Shown here: positions 1-5,175 of the stretch, one piece after another
How the letters are laid out: every line of letters starts with the position of its first letter
Position numbering within the stretch: the first letter of the stretch is position 1
DNA from: Deltaproteobacteria bacterium RIFOXYA12_FULL_61_11
Lineage (GTDB): Bacteria; Bdellovibrionota_F; JAHFAK01; YA12-FULL-61-11
Assembly: GCA_001799195.1 (NCBI GenBank)
Contig: MGSU01000282.1
Location: forward strand, 1-5,906
DNA length: 5,906 nucleotides
Direction of reading: 5' to 3'
The notes under the pieces: generated by a model
What the model saw: only the letters and a program-made list of their open reading frames with translations
What the model was told of the DNA's origin: nothing
Databases searched by the model: none
Program-made: the position numbers and the translations under genes

Positions 1-2
1 CC

Positions 3-434
3 CTCTACCTTCCCGAACCCCAGGCCAAGGCGTGGTGCATGCTGCTCGGGTTCGATCCTCTCCGACCGAGCCGGACCCTGCAACCCAGGGAAATCTCGAC
101 CTTGTTGGCATCTCTCTATCGGCAGCGGCTCCGTTGCACGGGAACCCGCGGTCTGGCTGAGGCTCAGGTGAGTCGGGGCGGCGTGGCCCTGGAACAGGTC
201 GATCCGACAACCCTGGAGAGCTCGCTCCACCCCGGCTGCCATCTCCTTGGAGACTGCCTCGACCTGTGCGGCCGCAGCGGTGGGTTCAATCTGCATCTCG
301 CCTGGAGCACCGCCCTGCTCGCCGCTCGAACCATCGTCACGGATCTCAACGGGACAGGAAGTCCTGCATCACCGGAACGACCTCTGCCCCGAGGTCCTCG
401 AAGACGAGATTCCCGGCCTCGCGGTAACGGATAG
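3..434 (+). CDS. HI0933/BaiN-like flavoprotein (NAD(P)/FAD-dependent oxidoreductase), C-terminal part
   Basis: This is the last 143 residues of a gene whose 5' end lies outside the window; the frame is open from base 3 to the TAG at 432-434. The family signature is clear: a SRGGVALEQVDPTTLES segment (about 181-226) leads into PGCHLLGDCLDLCGRSGGFN and LAWSTALLAARTI. This matches the HI0933/YhiN/BaiN pattern in which T.GGV, TMESK, GE.LDV.G..GGYN and a final alpha helix close the FAD site. Here the usual GE is GD. Members are cytosolic flavoproteins; BaiN is implicated in bile-acid reduction, but most have no known substrate, so none is inferred. The conserved domain ends near base 345. The last ~28 residues (from about NGTGSPASPE) are Arg/Pro-rich, look non-homologous and are antisense to the convergent hydrolase gene, which suggests loss of an earlier stop codon. 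Family assignment is firm; function is not. Confidence 0.85.
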   Translation, partial: LYLPEPQAKAWCMLLGFDPLRPSRTLQPREISTLLASLYRQRLRCTGTRGLAEAQVSRGGVALEQVDPTTLESSLHPGCHLLGDCLDLCGRSGGFNLHLAWSTALLAARTIVTDLNGTGSPASPERPLPRGPRRRDSRPRGNG

Positions 435-1224
435 TCCTACAGTCGTCGAAGACCCCCAACCAGCGGCGCAGTTCTTTCTTCCTGAACAGACGATCGCGCA
501 TTCCCCAGAGGACCAGGGCAGGCTTGTCGCGCAGGGAGGCTCGAGTGGTCCAGAGGTCGGCCAGCCAGTCCGAGGAGGCCGTGAAGTGCTCAACCAGCAC
601 GGCCGCGGCCCGGCGGTCAAGGGTCTTTTTCAGGGGCTCGAGATAGTGGGAGAGCTCCTCGGAAGGGATGCGGCGGCAGAGACTCCTACTGAGGTACAGC
701 TTCATCGGCCACGGCAGCCGCGCCGTCGCTTGGCGGCCGAGCCAACCGCCGAGGAGGTGTCCGATGAATTCGAAGTGCAGGTCGTTCCAAACCGGCCACA
801 TCCAACTGTTGCTGATCACGAGCTTGCTTACCCGAGCGGGGTGGTTGAGGCAGAACCGCAGGCCGATGGGACCTCCCCAGTCGTGGAGGACGAGGGTCAG
901 GTCCTCGAGTTCGAGGTGCTCGAGCAGGGCGGCCAGGTTCCGCGCGTGCTCGGCTGGACTGCCCCGCAGGGTCGCAGGCCGGTCGGAGAGGCCGAACCCG
1001 AGGTGATCGAGGGCGATGCAGCGATATTGCTCGCGTAACCCTATGATGACGTGTCGAAAGAGATACGACCAGGTCGGGTTACCGTGGACGAACACCACCG
1101 GTCGTCCCTGCCCCTCGTCGACGTAGTGCAGGCGGCCGAGGGCTAGGTCGAGGTACCTCGACCTGAAAGGATACCGGCCGCGGTCCAGCCAAGCGGGATC
1201 AGGGGTTCGATGAGGTTCTGGCAT
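346..1224 (-). CDS. Haloalkane dehalogenase-like alpha/beta hydrolase with Asn at the catalytic His position
   Basis: A 292-aa protein of normal length for haloalkane dehalogenases, which hydrolyse carbon-halogen bonds through an aspartyl ester. Seen in the sequence: an N-terminal WLDRGRYPFRSRYLDL start typical of the family; oxyanion/halide motif HGNPTWSY (H48, N50); nucleophile elbow LVLHDWGGP (D115, W116); a cap domain after SNSWMWP; and acid-strand motif WGMRDRLF (D244), placed as in subfamilies I and III. The catalytic base is missing: where family members read AGHF-QED, this one reads EAGNLVFEDL, with N272 (codon AAT on the minus strand, 409-411). Hydrolysis of an ester intermediate is therefore doubtful. 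ATG 1224 is preferred over the upstream ATG at 1425 because homology begins there, it avoids overlap with the upstream gene, and GGAG lies 11 nt upstream (8 nt from an adjacent in-frame GTG at 1227). It probably shares a transcript with the glycosyltransferase gene upstream. A related ester or epoxide hydrolase is the alternative. Confidence 0.85.
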   Translation of the reverse strand: MPEPHRTPDPAWLDRGRYPFRSRYLDLALGRLHYVDEGQGRPVVFVHGNPTWSYLFRHVIIGLREQYRCIALDHLGFGLSDRPATLRGSPAEHARNLAALLEHLELEDLTLVLHDWGGPIGLRFCLNHPARVSKLVISNSWMWPVWNDLHFEFIGHLLGGWLGRQATARLPWPMKLYLSRSLCRRIPSEELSHYLEPLKKTLDRRAAAVLVEHFTASSDWLADLWTTRASLRDKPALVLWGMRDRLFRKKELRRWLGVFDDCRTIRYREAGNLVFEDLGAEVVPVMQDFLSR

Positions 1225-1268
1225 CACGAAGTCGTCTCCGCGGGTGAGGAACGTTCGGGTTGCACACT

Positions 1269-2882
1269 CTACTCGGGTGCTCGAGGGCTGTCCAGGTTCG
1301 GACCTTCGCGGTGGCAAGAGGGGAGCAGCCGATAGAGTTGGAAAGAGGGCCCGGGTCTCGAGACGGGACAATAGCCCGAGAACGGCAGGTACCAGGCATC
1401 TTGTTGGTCGTAAACCGTAGAACAATCTCCTGCGGGAACAGTGGCCGGGAAATCGCGTGCGAGGCGATAGCAGCGTTTCAACACTTCCTCAAGTCTCTCG
1501 GGTTGAGTGCTGTAGAGTCGGAGCGGCGAGCGCTCGATCAAAGCCCAATCGGGCAAAACAGGCAGGGGATGAGGGGTGGCGACCAAGGTTCTCAGGTCCA
1601 GGGAGCGCCTCGAGAGAAGAGGCTTGCCGTAATAACTGCTTCCCACTCCGAGATGGTTCGAGGCGGGCAGCAGTCGGTCCACCGCCCGTCCCACCAGGAC
1701 TCGGTTGTCCTCCCGGCCGAGCAAGGTCCCTGCACGGAACATGCTGACGAGGGTAGGGGTCAGGATCACGAGCAGGAGAAAGCCCAGGAGCGGTGGTCCG
1801 AGAGAACTGCCGGCAGCGGAACGCGGCCTTCGTCGGAACAGCCCGAGCGTCGTGGCTGCTGCAGCCAGGAGCAAGAAGGGGACGAGAGGCAGCGCGTGCC
1901 GGGTGAAGACCGTCTTGGCGGAAGCGGTGAAAACGTAGTAACCGACCGGGAAGACTTGGACCACCAGCCAAGGCCACGTGCGAGGGGCGAAGGTGGGACC
2001 GAGCCCGAGCAGGCCGAGCAGGAGGAGGGGCCAACCGCAGCCGTACCAGAGAGACGTCGTTACGTGGTAGAGCCAGGCCGGTTCGAGCAGAAGCCCCTGA
2101 TGACCCTCGCCGAGATGCTCGAGTTCGGCCCCGAGGTCGCCGAAGAACGTCTCGGGATCGAGGAGCCAATAGGGTGTGGTCAGGGTGAAGGCGAGGAGGG
2201 CAGTGCTTGCCGCAATAGACACATTGACGAGCATGGCTTGCCGCTCGCCTTTGTGCCGGGAACGACGCAGGAAGATGAAGACGAGGGGAAGGAATAACAG
2301 TCCGGCGTTGTATTTCGTGCCGGTTGCCAGACCGAGCAGGAGTCCTGAGAGCAGGGCATTGCGTTTGCTCGGCTCTGCATCGAGACGAAGGAATTGCCAG
2401 ACCGCGACGATCGCGAGGAAGATCATCAGAGAATCAGGGACCCCTGCCTGGGATTGCCGCACGTGGAGGTGGCAGACGCTGAGAAACAGGGCAGCGAGCA
2501 ATCCTCCGGAAGTGCCGAGGACCCTGCGTCCGAGCCCGTACAGGGCATAGACCGACCCCACCCCGGCTGTCAGGGAGACCACTCGGGCCGTGAGCACGAA
2601 CAGTGCGGGATCCTGTTGGACCCGTTCGAGTACCCCGAGGAGCCCGTCGTACCAGCCCAACCCGAGACCGAGGAGGACATGGAACCCGTAGAGCAGAAAC
2701 AGCAGGTAGGGATACAGGGTGGGCCAGTGGAAGTCGCGCGGATTGAGGTCGGCGGTACCGAAGCGCAAGGCCTCGAAGACGGCGATGGTCTCGTCCGGCC
2801 GAGCTTCCAGGCAAGGCAGGCCGAAGCCGATCCCGCGCAGGCGCAACCATGTTGCGAGGCCGAGGATCGCAAAGAGTACCAC
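1269..2882 (-). CDS. Polytopic membrane glycosyltransferase, ArnT/PMT (GT-C) type
   Basis: About 537 residues. GT-C enzymes of this kind move a sugar from a polyprenyl-phosphate donor to lipid, glycan or protein on the outer face of the inner membrane. Seen: a first hydrophobic segment (2-22), then a loop with the acidic pair PDE (D30-E31) and NPRDFHWPTLYPYLL, the usual place and look of the GT-C catalytic aspartate loop. About ten more hydrophobic segments follow (roughly 57-76, 95-117, 125-140, 150-165, 177-206, 218-236, 282-297, 304-320, 331-349, 364-381), with GLATGTKYNAG and RHALPLVPFLLL as typical conserved stretches. A soluble, probably periplasmic tail covers 385-537. The start is uncertain: GTG at 2882 is the nearest standard codon but has no clear ribosome site, while CTG at 2909 lies 6 nt after AGAGGT. 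Longer ATG starts would run antisense through the HD gene and are rejected. Donor and acceptor are unknown. Confidence 0.8.
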   Translation of the reverse strand: MVLFAILGLATWLRLRGIGFGLPCLEARPDETIAVFEALRFGTADLNPRDFHWPTLYPYLLFLLYGFHVLLGLGLGWYDGLLGVLERVQQDPALFVLTARVVSLTAGVGSVYALYGLGRRVLGTSGGLLAALFLSVCHLHVRQSQAGVPDSLMIFLAIVAVWQFLRLDAEPSKRNALLSGLLLGLATGTKYNAGLLFLPLVFIFLRRSRHKGERQAMLVNVSIAASTALLAFTLTTPYWLLDPETFFGDLGAELEHLGEGHQGLLLEPAWLYHVTTSLWYGCGWPLLLLGLLGLGPTFAPRTWPWLVVQVFPVGYYVFTASAKTVFTRHALPLVPFLLLAAAATTLGLFRRRPRSAAGSSLGPPLLGFLLLVILTPTLVSMFRAGTLLGREDNRVLVGRAVDRLLPASNHLGVGSSYYGKPLLSRRSLDLRTLVATPHPLPVLPDWALIERSPLRLYSTQPERLEEVLKRCYRLARDFPATVPAGDCSTVYDQQDAWYLPFSGYCPVSRPGPSFQLYRLLPSCHREGPNLDSPRAPE

Positions 2883-2915
2883 GCGATAGGGGAGTCGAGT
2901 TCCAGGCAGGACGGG

Positions 2916-2921
2916 ACCTCT
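2916..2921 (-). promoter_or_regulatory. Possible ribosome binding site for a CTG start of the glycosyltransferase
   Basis: On the minus strand AGAGGT lies 6 nt before an in-frame CTG (2909-2907). That codon would add nine residues (LPGTRLPYR) with two arginines ahead of the first membrane segment, as expected for a cytoplasmic N-terminus. GTG 2882 has no comparable site. CTG starts are rare, so this is only a suggestion. Confidence 0.3.
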
Positions 2922-2946
2922 GTGCCGGTTGTGACGCCGCCGACGA

Positions 2947-2954
2947 CAGTACTG
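2947..2954. repeat. 8-bp palindrome CAGTACTG in the divergent spacer
   Basis: A perfect 8-bp palindrome. Its core ACAGTACT (2946-2953) recurs inside the larger palindrome at 3033-3047, 93 bp downstream. Both copies also lie near a CTCCGGCTT string (2957-2965 and 3024-3032). The repeated core between two divergent genes could be a pair of operator half-sites, but an 8-bp palindrome alone is weak evidence. Confidence 0.35.
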
Positions 2955-2984
2955 CGCTCCGGCTTTGCAGACAAGTCGGAGGTG

Positions 2985-3001
2985 CGTCGTCAGGTACGAC
3001 G
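2985..3001. repeat. Inverted repeat CGTCGT-N5-ACGACG in the divergent spacer
   Basis: Two perfect 6-bp arms (2985-2990 and 2996-3001) flank a 5-nt loop. It lies between the start regions of the glycosyltransferase and HD genes, just before a short A/T-richer patch (3001-3020) where promoter elements might sit. It may be an operator or chance. Confidence 0.3.
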
Positions 3002-3032
3002 AGAAAATCGACTGTATTGTTGCCTCCGGCTT

Positions 3033-3047
3033 GGAGTACAGTACTCC
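3033..3047. promoter_or_regulatory. Perfect odd palindrome GGAGTACAGTACTCC, candidate operator
   Basis: Seven-base arms GGAGTAC and GTACTCC are perfectly complementary around a single central A. The site is 39 bases before the HD-domain gene and about 125-150 bases before the likely start of the divergent glycosyltransferase gene. A dimeric repressor site in a divergent promoter region would look like this. I do not recognise the motif as a known regulator's box, and I could not place confident -35/-10 elements beside it. Confidence 0.45.
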
Positions 3048-3086
3048 CAGGAAACGGTCGGGCGAAGCCCCGAGGTCGAGGTTACT

Positions 3087-3647
3087 ATGTCCGGCGAGAA
3101 CCCGATCCCAGGAGGCTCGCGCATACCTGACCGAGCCGAGGCCTTGGCTCTGCTCGAGCACCACGCTCCCGATCGGCGCAGGTTTCAACTTGTCCTCTCC
3201 CATTCCCTGGTCGTGGCTGACCTCGCCCTCGGTTTTGCCCACCGCTGCAAGGATATTCAACTCGCTCTGCTCGAGGCCGGGAGTCTCCTCCATGATATAG
3301 GCCGTTTCCAATTCCCCAAGGGACAGGGTCGCGCCGAGCACGGGTTCGTAGGAGCGGAACTCCTGAGGAGGGAAGGGTACCCCGAGGTCGCACTGATCGC
3401 CGAACGACACGTCGGCGCCGGTATTACCGCCGAGGACGTGGTGCGGCAGGGGTTGGCCCTGCCTGTGGCGGATTATGTGCCCTTGACGCCGGAACAGCGG
3501 CTCGTCGCCCACGCTGACAACCTGGTTTTCGGTACCCGGGTAGTTACCTTCGAAGAGGTTCTCGAACGATTTGCCAGGGAGCTTGGTCCCGATTACCCCC
3601 CCCGATTGATCGTTCTGCGCGAGGAAGTGGAAAAACTGTGGAAATAG
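3087..3647 (+). CDS. HD-domain protein, predicted metal-dependent phosphohydrolase (HDIG type)
   Basis: 186 aa, cytosolic. The start is ATG 3087 with GAGG at 3078-3081, 5 nt upstream. The same frame stays open back to ATG 2394, but that stretch is antisense to the glycosyltransferase and has no homology. The HD superfamily metal-site residues appear in order: H39 in LSHS, H69-D70 in LLHDIGRF, H85 in AEHG, H108 in AERHVGAGI, and D144 in VAHADNLV. The order HS, HDIGRF, HG, RHVGAGI, LPVADYVPLTPEQRLVAHAD resembles the small stand-alone HDIG proteins of the TIGR00295 type, known from archaea and some bacteria. HD proteins hydrolyse phosphate esters such as nucleotides or cyclic nucleotides; the substrate of this group is not known to me. 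It is transcribed divergently from the glycosyltransferase, and a downstream promoter separates it from the lipoprotein gene. Confidence 0.85.
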   Translation: MSGENPIPGGSRIPDRAEALALLEHHAPDRRRFQLVLSHSLVVADLALGFAHRCKDIQLALLEAGSLLHDIGRFQFPKGQGRAEHGFVGAELLRREGYPEVALIAERHVGAGITAEDVVRQGLALPVADYVPLTPEQRLVAHADNLVFGTRVVTFEEVLERFARELGPDYPPRLIVLREEVEKLWK

Positions 3648-3700
3648 TCTCATAGTGACATGTATTATCATTACGTTGGTTTGTTCTTGGCGAATTTCAT

Positions 3701-3729
3701 TTGACAACGTGCCCCTCAGTTCCTAGATC
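3701..3729 (+). promoter_or_regulatory. Sigma70-type promoter for the lipoprotein gene
   Basis: A perfect -35 box TTGACA (3701-3706) is followed after 17 bases by TAGATC (3724-3729), a weak -10 matching three of six consensus positions. The upstream 45 bases are notably A/T-richer than the rest of the window, as is common at promoters. Transcription would start near 3736 and leave a leader of about 85 nt before ATG 3820. Confidence 0.55.
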
Positions 3730-3744
3730 AAGCCCTGGGAAAAT

Positions 3745-3788
3745 CCGGTCGAGGGTCTTCTACCTCGAGGTTGGACCGCAAGACCGGG
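3745..3788 (+). other. Structured 5' leader with alternative stems
   Basis: In the predicted leader, CCGGTC (3745-3750) can pair with GACCGG (3782-3787), or CGGTC with GACCG (3774-3778), helped by GAGG (3751-3754) with CCTC (3763-3766). GGTCTT (3754-3759) can instead pair with AAGACC (3780-3785). The options exclude each other, so the leader may switch structure, stabilise the mRNA or do nothing. It matches no riboswitch class that I recognise. Confidence 0.3.
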
Positions 3789-3805
3789 TAAGAAAACGAA
3801 TGCAG

Positions 3806-3812
3806 AAGGAGG
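3806..3812 (+). promoter_or_regulatory. Strong ribosome binding site AAGGAGG
   Basis: A full anti-16S match, 7 nt before ATG 3820. It fixes the start of the lipoprotein and suggests high translation. Confidence 0.85.
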
Positions 3813-3819
3813 CGAACCG

Positions 3820-4521
3820 ATGAAAAGATTGTCGATCGCGCTGCTCGCGTTGTTGTTCGCGTGCAGCGGCGGCGACCAAGACCGTACTCGCGCCGTACAG
3901 GACGACATCGGCACTGCGATGTTCCTGGTCGCGGACGAGGACGCCGATGTCGCCGAGCAATTGGCCGCTGCGGGGGTAGACCTGGCGTCCTTGCAGCAAG
4001 GGGCCGCCGACAAATCGGCGGAGAATGAAGAGGCGGAAGCCGCCAAGGACGAGGACAACGGTGACAATGGCATGGCGAATGCCTTCGGGAACCTCGGTGG
4101 AAGCCCATCCTTTGGTTTCCGGCCCACCACCTTCAAGTCCCCGACGATCGGATCGACCATGAGTACTCCGGCGCTCGGTTCCATGCCTCAATTCGGCCTG
4201 GCGAGGTTCGGCAGCGTCTTTACGAAGCCATCCTTCGTGGTGACGGAAGGCCAGGTATCCGCCGCTCTTGAGAACATTTGCCTATCCGACTATGTGTCCG
4301 CAGAACAATTTCCCGATGGAGCAACCGTGACTTGCAAGAAGGTGTCCTATACGGTCGGCGGCCAAGTCAACATCTCCATGGAGGTCAAGGGCGATAAAAT
4401 CGAGATGGACGTCAACGGGCAGAAATGCACCGTGAGCGCCAGCGAACTCGCCACGATCATGGCCAACCCGACGGGGCAAAACCCTTGCGGGGGATCTGCC
4501 AACAACGACGAAGAAGAATGA
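3820..4521 (+). CDS. Predicted lipoprotein of unknown function
   Basis: 233 aa; I do not recognise the family. The N-terminus MKRLSIALLALLFAC-SGG has a short basic and hydrophobic signal and a lipobox ending LFA|C15, so lipid attachment at C15 is likely although Phe at -2 is unusual. Ser at +2 would favour the outer membrane in enterobacterial sorting rules. Residues 16-60 are polar and probably helical, 61-84 are highly acidic and alanine-rich and look disordered, 85-135 are Gly/Pro/Ser/Phe-rich, and 138-225 look like a small folded domain with beta strands (VTCKKVSYTVGGQVNISMEVKG region, 170-191). That domain carries C154, C172, C203 and C223, enough for two disulfides. The tail is NNDEEE. 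It follows a good promoter and ribosome site and probably shares its transcript with the next secreted protein. Confidence 0.8.
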   Translation: MKRLSIALLALLFACSGGDQDRTRAVQDDIGTAMFLVADEDADVAEQLAAAGVDLASLQQGAADKSAENEEAEAAKDEDNGDNGMANAFGNLGGSPSFGFRPTTFKSPTIGSTMSTPALGSMPQFGLARFGSVFTKPSFVVTEGQVSAALENICLSDYVSAEQFPDGATVTCKKVSYTVGGQVNISMEVKGDKIEMDVNGQKCTVSASELATIMANPTGQNPCGGSANNDEEE

Positions 4522-4527
4522 GCAGGA

Positions 4528-4547
4528 ACGACCCTGTGAAGGGTTGT
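4528..4547 (+). other. GNRA-capped hairpin between the lipoprotein and outer-membrane genes
   Basis: Seven bases after the lipoprotein stop, ACGACCCT and AGGGTTGT form an 8-bp stem (one G-T wobble) around GTGA, a GNRA tetraloop. No T-tract follows directly, so it is not a standard intrinsic terminator. It could be a partial terminator or an RNA-stability element that sets different levels of the two neighbouring messages. Confidence 0.5.
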
Positions 4548-4587
4548 ATAGGTTTCATTAGTGTAAACAGATAGTTACAACGCAACG

Positions 4588-4593
4588 AAGGAG
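4588..4593 (+). promoter_or_regulatory. Ribosome binding site AAGGAG
   Basis: It sits 8 nt before ATG 4602 and decides the start of the secreted beta-strand protein. Confidence 0.8.
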
Positions 4594-4601
4594 AAGGTAC
4601 G

Positions 4602-5081
4602 ATGAAGAAGCTTATGGTGGTGACGGTAATCGCGCTCTTTGCAATGGTGGGTGGTATGGCCCAGGCCAAGGATTTGGCCGTCGGCTATGACAGCGGTTTG
4701 AGCATGCTGACGGTGCGCAAGGCCCTCGGGGAGAATAACCTCGACCTCGGCCTCGGCCTCGACTTCGACAACAGCCTCGGCAGCGACAAGTTCGCCCTCG
4801 GGATGGCCGCGTTCTACCTGATGCCCTTCCCGATGCTCCAAGGGGACGACAAGTTCAAGTTGCATATGTACGGCGGCGGCATCGGCAACCTCGACCACGC
4901 TGGGGACTTCTACTTCGCCGTGGCCGGCGGTCTGCAGCCCGAGTACTTCATCCACGAGAAGGTTTCCTTCGAAACCCGCATCGGCGTGAACCTGAACCTC
5001 GTCGACGAGGTGAAGTTCCAGACCTTCGGCAACGGGATGAACATTGTTAGCTCCTTGGCCTTCAAGGTCTACCTCGACTGA
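4602..5081 (+). CDS. Small secreted beta-strand-rich protein, predicted outer-membrane barrel
   Basis: 159 aa; I do not recognise the family. A Sec signal peptide is clear: MKK, a hydrophobic stretch 4-18, then MAQA|KD with cleavage after A22. The mature ~137 residues are rich in Gly, Phe, Tyr, Leu and Asp with alternating polar and non-polar residues. About seven or eight short strands can be drawn (around 25-38, 46-56, 63-74, 84-92, 102-114, 119-131, 136-142, 148-158). The protein ends FKVYLD, roughly like a barrel's final strand but with Asp, not an aromatic, at the very end. The size would suit an eight-stranded barrel; a soluble periplasmic beta-sandwich is the alternative. It lies 80 bases after the lipoprotein gene, separated by a hairpin, so the two are likely co-expressed in the envelope. 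Confidence 0.8.
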   Translation: MKKLMVVTVIALFAMVGGMAQAKDLAVGYDSGLSMLTVRKALGENNLDLGLGLDFDNSLGSDKFALGMAAFYLMPFPMLQGDDKFKLHMYGGGIGNLDHAGDFYFAVAGGLQPEYFIHEKVSFETRIGVNLNLVDEVKFQTFGNGMNIVSSLAFKVYLD

Positions 5082-5119
5082 TACCCCCCAGATTCTCCCC
5101 TTCCTCCGATTTTTTCCTT
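5082..5119 (+). terminator. C-rich, G-poor stretch, possible Rho-dependent termination site
   Basis: Directly after the stop codon, 38 bases hold 17 C and only 2 G, ending near a run of six T (5110-5115). No stem precedes the T-run, so an intrinsic terminator is not supported. C-over-G bubbles are typical of Rho loading sites, but this is inference from composition alone. Confidence 0.3.
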
Positions 5120-5175
5120 GGCCTCGAAGCAGCCTCTGAGCTAGACAGCACCCAGTGCATCACACGAGGGTATCC

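Noticed and set aside
247-1038. 263-residue + strand open frame opposite the hydrolase
   Set aside because: It is a shadow of the hydrolase gene with no recognisable domain or ribosome site.
1225-1425. 67-residue N-terminal extension of the hydrolase to ATG 1425
   Set aside because: It overlaps the 3' end of the upstream gene, lacks family similarity and is not a signal peptide. ATG 1224 gives the normal family length.
1260-2297. 345-residue + strand open frame opposite the glycosyltransferase
   Set aside because: Its composition is Glu/Gln/Arg/Gly-rich without motifs, as expected from the complement of a GC-rich membrane-protein gene.
2394-3086. Upstream extension of the HD frame to ATG 2394
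   Set aside because: It is antisense to the glycosyltransferase coding region, with low-complexity Glu/Gln/Pro-rich translation typical of shadow frames. ATG 3087 has a good ribosome site and starts the recognisable protein.
2883-3707. Long N-terminal extension of the minus-strand glycosyltransferase frame up to ATG 3707
   Set aside because: It is antisense to the well-supported HD gene, shows no membrane or domain signal, and homology begins only near 2882.
3723-4191. Minus-strand open frames opposite the lipoprotein
   Set aside because: They are Arg/Ser/Pro-rich shadows, and the + strand gene has a promoter, ribosome site and signal peptide.
4739-4760. Short tandem CCTCGG-like repeats in the outer-membrane protein gene
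   Set aside because: They simply encode the LDLGLGLDF strand with a uniform codon choice and do not extend into a repeat array.
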